The notes beneath the pieces were generated by a model. The model did not search any database. It had not been told where the DNA came from and saw nothing but the letters and a program-made list of their open reading frames with translations. Below, piece after piece: positions 57,926-64,000 of a stretch of DNA of 64,000 nucleotides (the first letter of the stretch is position 1; each line of letters opens with the position of its first letter). The position numbers and the translations under genes are program-made. Source of the stretch: Protopterus annectens (taxonomy: Eukaryota; Chordata; Ceratodontiformes; Protopteridae). Location of the stretch: contig NC_056737.1 of NCBI RefSeq assembly GCF_019279795.1, positions 1,192,585,172 to 1,192,649,171 on the forward strand. Direction: 5' to 3'.

Positions 57926-59640
57926 TTTTCAGGGATGCCCCTGATTTTGCCACTAAATTTTGATCTGGCCATTTCAAACTTGTAGTTTTCTAGAAAAAAA
58001 ATGTTGGACTAAAGTAAATAAAATAATGGCAGTCTTTAAAGTTAAAGACTTGTCTTACTTCAGAAAATCCATGTTAATCCATATTTTATTATTCTATAAA
58101 CTTCCTAAGTTTATAGTGTTAGTATTTAAAAGTGACCCTAATTTGGGATCTTTGCCTCTGATTATTTTTGGCTTCATCCTGATTCTGCAGATAAGAACTT
58201 GAGAGCTATGCTATATAAGAAAATGTTGCTACCTGCTTTGTGCTTTGCAATTTGTCAGAGATTGTCAATAATTATTCACTAAAAAAGGTGCTGCAGGAAA
58301 GAAAGGTTACTGCGTGCATTCATGATGTAGCAAATAGCCATGTACACTGTCACCACTGTCATTTTTCTATGCCCTTTATTTCTCTTCAGCCTTTTTCTGC
58401 CTTTCAAAACTCCAAAAGCATGTGATATTCTGTACACCTGTACACATCTCTGTGAGTACAGAAATTTGGGCACTCATTCAATGAATTATTGCCTTCCACT
58501 ATACTTCATCAACCAATTAGTTATCCCTGCTTAAGTAGAGTCTGTCAAATTCCCCAAAGTCAGCAAAGCATGGCCATGCCAAAACATTCCACAACACCAT
58601 TACTGTTTGGTTTCTGGAGAAATTGTCTCAAGAAGTACCCACTGACCTCTTTTTTCTCCCTACCAAGACTGCCTTCTACTAATGGCAGAGTAATTCACAT
58701 TTATTAAGATAATCATTCTGAATGTTGTTCTTCTTACACCTGATGAGTGTTCGGCCCCTGTAATACTCATAGGACACGTCCTCCTAATACTCTAAACCAT
58801 ACATGGAATTTCATCTGCCACTTCACTGTCCTATCAGATTCCAGAACAATGTCCAGCCTTTATTGGAACCCCCATCTCCATCAAACCAAGAACAGCAGAT
58901 GTAACTCAATCCCGATGATGAATGATGTCTGTGACAAAGGATCTATGAGAAAGATAAGAATGGCAGATTCTTCAAATACCTTTCAAAACAAAACAGACTG
59001 CTCAAAGTGGCACTCTCCTAGTTTAGACACAAATCAGTTTTGTTGGATGTAAATCACCCCACAACTCTCATGTAAAAGGCTATGTGACATTTACCTCCTA
59101 TTCCTAATTGGAAGAAGTTTCAGGTCACTGTTCAGGAATGAGAGATTTCCTTTTGCAGTGACCTCCACTGACCAATGTACACTGCGAATGCTAGCATTGC
59201 ATCTGACAGCTGGTCGCCCAAAAGCCAATGGCTGATGTGACAAATGCACAAAGGTTGAAGACCCAGCACAGTCCGTTGAGGTAGCACATCATAAGGTAAG
59301 ACACTGGCCAGCAATATTTTAGGCTATCATTTTGGTCTTATTGGCTTGCATTCACATAGTGAGTGACAAAGATTATCACATTGAAACTTTTGATGTTTCT
59401 GGATCTCTCCACAAAAAAGGGTACATGCCCTCAATTAGACTATTTGGTATACAAAATGAAAATATGTAAAACAAACATGAAAAATACTCCTTTCACATCC
59501 TCTAACCAGTGCCCAATGGGCATCTATCTAATTACCATCCAATGGGCATCTAATTACTGTCCAAGTAAAGGTACTGGAAGGGGGAAGGGAGAATGACAGA
59601 TGAAAGCTAATAGGTTCTAGTAAAATGTAGGTAGACGAAT
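57926..59640. other. No gene recognised
   Basis: Intron-like sequence. Frames up to 101 codons (58747-59052) have no recognisable domain. I looked for further lipoxygenase exons and L2 coding sequence on the minus strand and found neither. Confidence 0.5.
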
Positions 59641-61328
59641 GGGGGTGGGAGGAATTATCCCAGATGAAAGCAGATAGGATCTAGAAAGTGGGGGAGTGGC
59701 TATAGTACTATAAATTTAGAGGTACTGGGGGTCGGAGGGAATTGGGGCAGGGAGGGGAGTGAAGAGAGCCCGAGCATAATGAGGGCGAATGTAGTGGGGC
59801 TATTGCAGTTTACAAGGTTTCTGTGAACGTAGCAGGGCTATTGCAGATTACAAGGTTTCCTAAGGTGTCCTAAATCTATAAGGTAAGTATTATAGCTCTT
59901 AATGTAAGAGTCAATTTACTTAAGTTACAGGGGAGGAGGCAAACACTCAAGTAGAAAACAAGAGCCCTATGGCTGACCAATATGATGACCTGCTTAATTA
60001 CACAGCACTGTAAGTGAAAGCTTAACAAACACTTTTTGTGTGTGCAACCTACTCTGCTTAAATGATGAGAGAAACTGATTGCAGTCCTGTAGACACCGTT
60101 TTGTAGGGAACTGTAGAGGTCAACTAGGAAAAGAGAAAAGCAAAGATTCTAGGGTAAGCATGAAGGCGACAACAGGCAGTTATTTTATAATAATGCATTC
60201 AAAGATATGGTGGGAGGATAAAGTAGCATACTTCAGAATGAACTAAGATTTATAGCTAAGAAACCTAAGCAAGAGAGCAATGCAGTAAATAAACACTTGC
60301 CAGATTTTAAAGCTATACCAGAAAAACTAAATCAATTGTTCACAATTGTACAACTGGAAAATTGCCAGTAAAAGCACTTGGGCTATTGCAGTTTACAAGG
60401 TTTCCACGAACGTAGTGGGGCTATTGCAGTTTACATGGTTTACTAAGGTGTCCTAAAGCTATAAGGTAAGTATTGTAGCTGTTAATGTAAGAGTCAATTT
60501 ACTTCAGTTTCAGGGGAAGGAGGCAACCACTCAAGTAGAAACAAAGAGCCCTACAGCTGACCAATATGGTGACCTGCTTAATTACATAGCACTGTAAGTG
60601 AAAGCTTAACAAATGCTTTTTGTGTGTGCAACCTACTCTGTTTAAATGATGAGAGCAACTGATTGCAGTCCTGTAGACACCGTTTTGTAGAGAACTGTAG
60701 AGTCCAACTAGGAAAAGAGAAAAGCAGAGTTTCTAGGGTAAGCATGAAGGCAACAACAGGCAGTCATTTTATAATAATGCATTCAAAGGTATGGTGGGAG
60801 GGGGGTGTAAAGTAGCATACTTCAGAATGAACTAAGATTTATAGCTAAGAAACCTAAGCAAGAGAGCAATGCAGTAAATAAACACTTGCCAGATTTTAAA
60901 GATATACCAGAAAAACTAAATGAATTGTTCACAATTGTACAACTGGAAAATTGCCAGTAAAAGCACTTGGGCTATTGCAGTTTACAAGGTTTCCGCGAAC
61001 TTAGCGGGGCTATTGCAGTTTACAAGGTTTCCTAAGGTGTCCTAAAGCTATAAGGTAAGTATTATAGCTCTTAATGTAAGAGTCAATTTACTTAAGTTAC
61101 AGGGGAAGGAGGCAAACACTCAAGTAGAAAAAAAGAGCCCTATGGCTGACCAATATGGTGACCTGCTTAATTACGCAGCACTGTAAGTGAAAGCTTAACA
61201 AATGCTTTTAGTGTGTGCAATCTACTCTGTTTAAATAATGAGAGAAACTGATTGCAATCCTGTAGACATCGTTTTGTAGGGAACTGTAGAGTTTATGTAG
61301 GAAAGGAGAGAAGCAGAAATTCTAGGAT
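59641..61328 (-). repeat. Orphan L2-type 5' end with 585-bp tandem units
   Basis: The block 59700-59790 (TTGGGGCAGGGAGGGGAG, AGAGAGCCCGAG, GAGGGCGAATG) matches the L2 5' block at 18.54-18.64 kb. It is followed on the plus side by units starting GGGCTATTGCAGTTTACAAG at 59797, 60380 and 60969 (periods 583 and 589), the last cut by the DIRS element. Within each unit that start is itself duplicated 37-38 bases later. No L2 coding sequence follows in the direction it should, at lower coordinates. Confidence 0.75.
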
Positions 61329-64000
61329 GTCCATCGTGGTTCACTGTTGCAGTCATGACCGTAGGGTTCTTCCTGCCAGCAGCAGCCCCCGATCGGCCAG
61401 AGTCCCAAAGTCTGGATTGGGCATCAGCTGAGGTCACTTTTATCCTGACGTCAATGCACCAGAAGGTATAAAGACCTCAGCTGACACCATTTCCCCAGTT
61501 TTTCTTGCTGCGCGGTGCCCTTTGCAGTTCACTGATGCTGGTCTGCCTGTTCCTGTTTGTTTTGGGATTTAATCCCAGGATTTTCATTTTGTAAGATAAG
61601 TACCCCGTTGGGGCGGTCTTTTTCTTGCTCCAGTCAGATGTCAGAAAAAGTTAATAATGTTATTTCTTGTGGGAAGCAAATACCTCATAGGGATTTTCAC
61701 TGTTACTGTATTCCATGCCTGGGTCCTGACCAAAATGTTGCTAATTGTGCGTTTTGTGCTAGATTTAATCAGCGTACTATTAGGAGTAGATATAACTTTG
61801 CCTTTTACTATTTTGGAAAAAGGTTTAATTATAACATGTCTTTGGATTCTTTTTTTGGCTTCTGGGGTGTGTAAGAGGCACAAGGATGCAGACAGGCCTC
61901 TGAGGTCCACAGCAAAGGATGTTACTCAGTTATTGCCAGTTGCTGGTTCATCGGTCATCAGTGAGGTGCCTTTTCAGCCCCTGTCATCCACCTCTTTAGA
62001 ACCAATTGCCTGTACCAACTCTGGTGTGGAGCTGATGGGGTCTTCAGAATTGCCAGGGACTGGGCCTTCGGATACTGCTCCCTCAGTTGGGTCCGGAGCC
62101 GGTAGGCAGGTACCGGCTTCTGAGGGAGTTCTCAGGCCTTCGCAGCTTCCTGTAAATGTGAATTCAGTTTTACATTCAAAGACAAAGTCTAAGGCTCCAG
62201 CTAAAGTGCAATGGCAAGCACAGGCACCTTTTGATCAGGGTCTTAGGCCTTAGAGGCAGATGCTTAGGATGGCTGAAGATCTCTTAACTATTATCAGGGG
62301 TTCACAACCCCCTCCTGACAAGAAGCCTAGATTACAGTCCGAGTATGATTCTTCAGACCAAATTTCTGTTTCTTCTGCTTCCTCCCTTGAGCAGGATTAT
62401 TCTTTTCCTCCTTATGAGGATTCTGATGCTGAAGATTCCTTTCCTTCAGCCTCTCCTCCTGAGGATTATTCTTTTGGTGAAACTTTGCATGATATGAGGG
62501 TGCATTTTTACTGAGAAGGGCAGGAATTCTCTGAATCCAAGAAAAGGCTTAGGGATTTTCTTCTTCTCCCACAGCATAGGCCTCTGGCTATTCCCCCTGT
62601 ACTGGACATTGTAGATGATGTTTTTTCGGAAGCGTCTCTCTCTCCTGATTCTTTTCCCCCTGCTCCAGTCAAACCGGATGGGTATTATAGGGTTCCAGAT
62701 TCTCACAAGTTTCTTTTTAAGAATCTTTCTCCTGATCCGGAAACAATTTCTCAGGGTCCTAAGGGTGTTAAAGCGGCCTCTGCTAAAAATCCTATTCTCT
62801 CTGACCGAGAGTCCAGGGCTTTGGAGAGATGGGGTAAAAACGTTTATACTTCTGCTACATTGTCTATTAGGGCTTTGAACTGTCAATTTCATATGCTGAA
62901 GTATCAGCAATACCTTTTGTCTGTATTTAAACAAAAGATGTCAGCTGTTTCTATTGGTGCGGATAATCAGGAGTTACAGGATTTATTGCATGCTATTGAA
63001 CAGGTGGGTAAACATACCCTGCATTGTGGTTTTGATTCTTTGGAAGCTTCTTGTAGGGCTGCAACAACTGGTGCAGTTATTAGAAGACATGCTTGGTTAA
63101 AGGAACAAAGCTTGCCGGATCAGGTTAAAGCCAAATTTTTGGATACCCCTTTGCAGCACGATGTTCTGTTTAGGTCCAAAGCTGAAGAGGTATTAAAGAA
63201 AATGAAGGACAAAACCAAATCTATGCAGATGGTTAAGGATTTTCTACAGCTGCAACCTCCTAGATTTAGCAAGAGTTTCTTTGGTGGGCCGAAGCCTGTC
63301 TACAGAACAAGGGGAAGCCTTTTTGTCCTCCACCGACCAACCAAGTTCTGACAACGGATGCTTCAGATTATGCCTGGGGAGCCCACATGCAAGGGAGATG
63401 TCTTCAGGGTGTTTGGACAAAGGAGCAAACACACCTGCACATAAATTTGAAGGAGATGCTAGCTGTACAGAATGCCCTGATAGCCTTCAGGGACCTTCTT
63501 CTACCAGGACAATTGTTGATACAGACAGACAACACTAAAGTGATGTGGTACATAAACAAGCAGGGGGGCTCTCACTCTTACCCCCTGTGCAGATTAACCA
63601 TGACTCTATGGTACACTGCTCTGACCTGCAGTGTCAACTTACAAGTGCAATTCCTGCCAGGAAAAGACAACACTCTGGCAGACACACTGAGCAGACACAT
63701 TTCGAATTCACACGAATGGATGTTGGATGTTCAGATATTCAGGGTGATTATAAAGGCGTGGGGATGTCCGGACATAGATCTCTTTGCATCCCCTCAGAAT
63801 CATCAACTTCCAACATTCTGCACCAGGACCTACCACAAACTAGCATGGAAAGTGGATGCCCTCTCATTCAGTTGGAAGCACCTCTCAGTATATGCTTTTC
63901 CTCCTTTTCCTCTTCTACCTCGGGTACTTCTGAAGATAAAACAGGACAGACCGCAAATGATTTTACTGGCTCCCAATTGGCCTCGGCATTTCTGGTATTC
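61329..64000 (+). mobile_element. DIRS-type tyrosine-recombinase retroelement, broken fossil
   Basis: It begins where the third tandem unit breaks off (about 61329) and continues past the window end. Parts seen: a left terminal and promoter-like region (61.33-61.63 kb), gag-like coding (about 61.64-63.3 kb) including a Cys/His cluster near its start, and an RNase H segment with the DIRS-typical HINLKEMLAVQNAL, INKQGGSHS and LADTLSRH wording (63.35-63.98 kb). Reverse transcriptase is not visible between them, and the recombinase would lie outside the window. It is broken in several places. The age is not measurable from one end. Confidence 0.82.

Noticed and set aside
58747-59052. 101-codon plus-strand open frame
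   Set aside because: No domain, no homologous copy in the window, and composition like the surrounding intron.

Overview
This window is intronic, repeat-dominated DNA of a vertebrate with a very large genome. Only one stretch looks like a host gene: a 144-base exon at 38081-38224 (minus strand) of an animal lipoxygenase, with clean splice sites and no other recognisable exon of the gene in the window. The introns on its two sides would be at least about 38 kb and 26 kb. Abundant CR1 and L2 LINEs, a DIRS element, a class I-like endogenous retrovirus, a Penelope-like insertion, tRNA-derived SINEs and hAT remnants fit a lungfish best. A salamander or caecilian cannot be excluded from sequence alone.

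Layout. 1-1430: tandem 649-base units. 1808-3010: 3' end of an L2 LINE (minus). 4.3-11 kb: old interspersed repeats, an L1-type 3' fragment, a tRNA-like SINE head and a (CA)n tract. 11.0-23.2 kb: a broken endogenous retrovirus split by a nearly full-length L2 (14.58-19.79 kb, minus) and by a CR1 (21.18-23.06 kb, plus). 23.2-28.5 kb: a SINE with a CR1-like tail, a CR1 ORF1 fragment, then a near-complete CR1 on the minus strand. 28.7-34.5 kb: a tandem repeat array split by an L2 LINE, itself split by a 442-base hAT-type element with perfect 8-base target duplications. 34.9-38.0 kb: another CR1, ending about 50 bases from the lipoxygenase exon. 38.8-40.0 kb: two minisatellites. 40.3-56.65 kb: a satellite of roughly 100 units of about 136 bases, invaded by three SINEs, a CR1 tail, a 1.39-kb Penelope-like palindrome with hammerhead-like motifs and a 161-base foldback. 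56.7-61.3 kb: LINE fragments and an orphan L2-type 5' end made of 585-base tandem units. 61.33 kb to the end: a broken DIRS-type element.

The main unexpected observations are these. The 136-base satellite resembles the antisense 3' tail of the L2 LINEs in the same window, so it may have arisen by amplification of a LINE tail. The satellite has a roughly 5-kb higher-order repeat whose first copy carries an extra 867-base block. The palindrome has two 581-base arms that are almost identical and contain a hammerhead-ribozyme core. L2 5' regions are built of tandem units, and one copy carries a 2A-like motif behind a hydrophobic leader. All calls come from reading the sequence; no database search was run.
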